NCBI GenBank assembly: GCA_916048095.2
Contig: OU696578.1
Location: forward strand, 5,383,826 to 5,447,825
DNA length: 64,000 nt
Direction of reading: 5' to 3'
DNA from: Sacculina carcini
Lineage: Eukaryota > Arthropoda > Thecostraca > Sacculinidae
The notes under the pieces were generated by a model, which was not told where the DNA came from, made no database searches, and worked only from the letters and a program-made list of their open reading frames with translations. The translations under genes and the position numbers were made by a program. Positions 63,695 through 64,000 of this stretch are shown here, piece after piece (within the stretch, counting starts at the first letter, position 1; each line of letters begins with the position of its first letter).

Positions 63695-64000
63695 ACACAC
63701 ACGAGTCTTACGATGTGTTACACGAGTGTGTAACACATCGTCCGGCGACTCGGCCAGGTGGATTGTATGTTCGCTTTGTTCCACCTGGGCGCACATCAAA
63801 TGCGCATCCTTGAGTGGCGTTAAAGCGGACCACATACGGCAGGTCAATTGGGTCTGCACACCGTGCCTATCCAAGGCTAAGCTGGCGCTTCAGATCCAGG
63901 AGGATGTGTCTCGCATGCGGGAGCGGCTTGATGCCGTTGAGTCGACGCTCTGCTCGATTGGTGGGAAGCAACAGCAGTTGACTTCTGATGTTGTGGCTGC
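63695..64000 (+). CDS. LINE ORF1-like protein with PHD finger, cut by window edge
   Basis: One plus-strand frame encodes RCVTRVC...WIVCSLCSTWAHIKCASLSG...VNWVCTPCL, a PHD-type C4HC3 zinc finger, followed by a predicted coiled coil (IQEDVSRMRERLDAVES). A PHD finger plus coiled coil is typical of ORF1 of CR1/L2-type LINEs. No convincing start codon was placed; an intron or frameshift could lie upstream. The frame remains open to the end of the window. Confidence 0.6.

Overview
This window is intron- and repeat-rich metazoan nuclear DNA, probably from an invertebrate; the phylum cannot be fixed from the sequence. Evidence is a spliced V-type ATPase B subunit gene with GT-AG introns, (CA/TG)n tracts throughout, and a dense animal transposon load: Ty3, BEL/Pao, non-LTR and Penelope-like retroelements, hAT, mariner, piggyBac, Tigger/pogo and Helitron-like DNA elements, and tRNA-derived SINEs. 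One Ty3 copy resembles the CsRn1/Boudicca type known from flatworms, which is suggestive but not diagnostic. No prokaryotic features, rRNA, functional tRNA gene or CRISPR array was seen.

Layout. 1-7.8 kb: CA/TG microsatellites, a decayed BEL/Pao pol and several MITEs. 8.1-11.9 kb: two Helitron-like elements in tandem. 12.1-13.2 kb: a SINE split by a hAT-type MITE, and another MITE. 14.2-19.3 kb: a Ty3 integrase split by a solo LTR that is itself split by a nearly intact 2.6 kb hAT transposon. 19.3-23.6 kb: a dispersed repeat with a GC hairpin, a LINE and SINEs. 23.7-30.0 kb: a Ty3 element with 98-99% similar flanking repeats, broken by a mariner and a hAT MITE, whose primer-binding region is complementary to its own LTR. 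30.8-36.8 kb: more MITEs and a 4.1 kb Helitron-like element in the opposite orientation. 37.4-40.9 kb: a Ty3 integrase split by a SINE and a piggyBac MITE, then a Tigger remnant. 43-52.2 kb: LINE, Penelope-like and piggyBac fragments, and a CsRn1-like Ty3 element with 112-bp LTRs and a 4-bp target duplication, inserted in a LINE.

54.75-61.69 kb (minus strand) is the only recognised host gene: ATP6V1B, 8 exons, 1506 nt, about 501 residues, every exon junction in frame. Each of its seven 3' splice sites is preceded by a TG-repeat-rich tract instead of an ordinary polypyrimidine tract. Its introns carry a 26-bp minisatellite, a MITE with a perfect 8-bp duplication, and a SINE tail. 61.9-64.0 kb: inverted Penelope-like fragments with a hammerhead-like motif, a LINE RT piece, and the start of a LINE ORF1 (PHD finger) that runs off the right edge.

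Apart from ATP6V1B the genes here are transposon genes, nearly all broken. Several insertions are dated relative to one another by nesting and target-site duplications.
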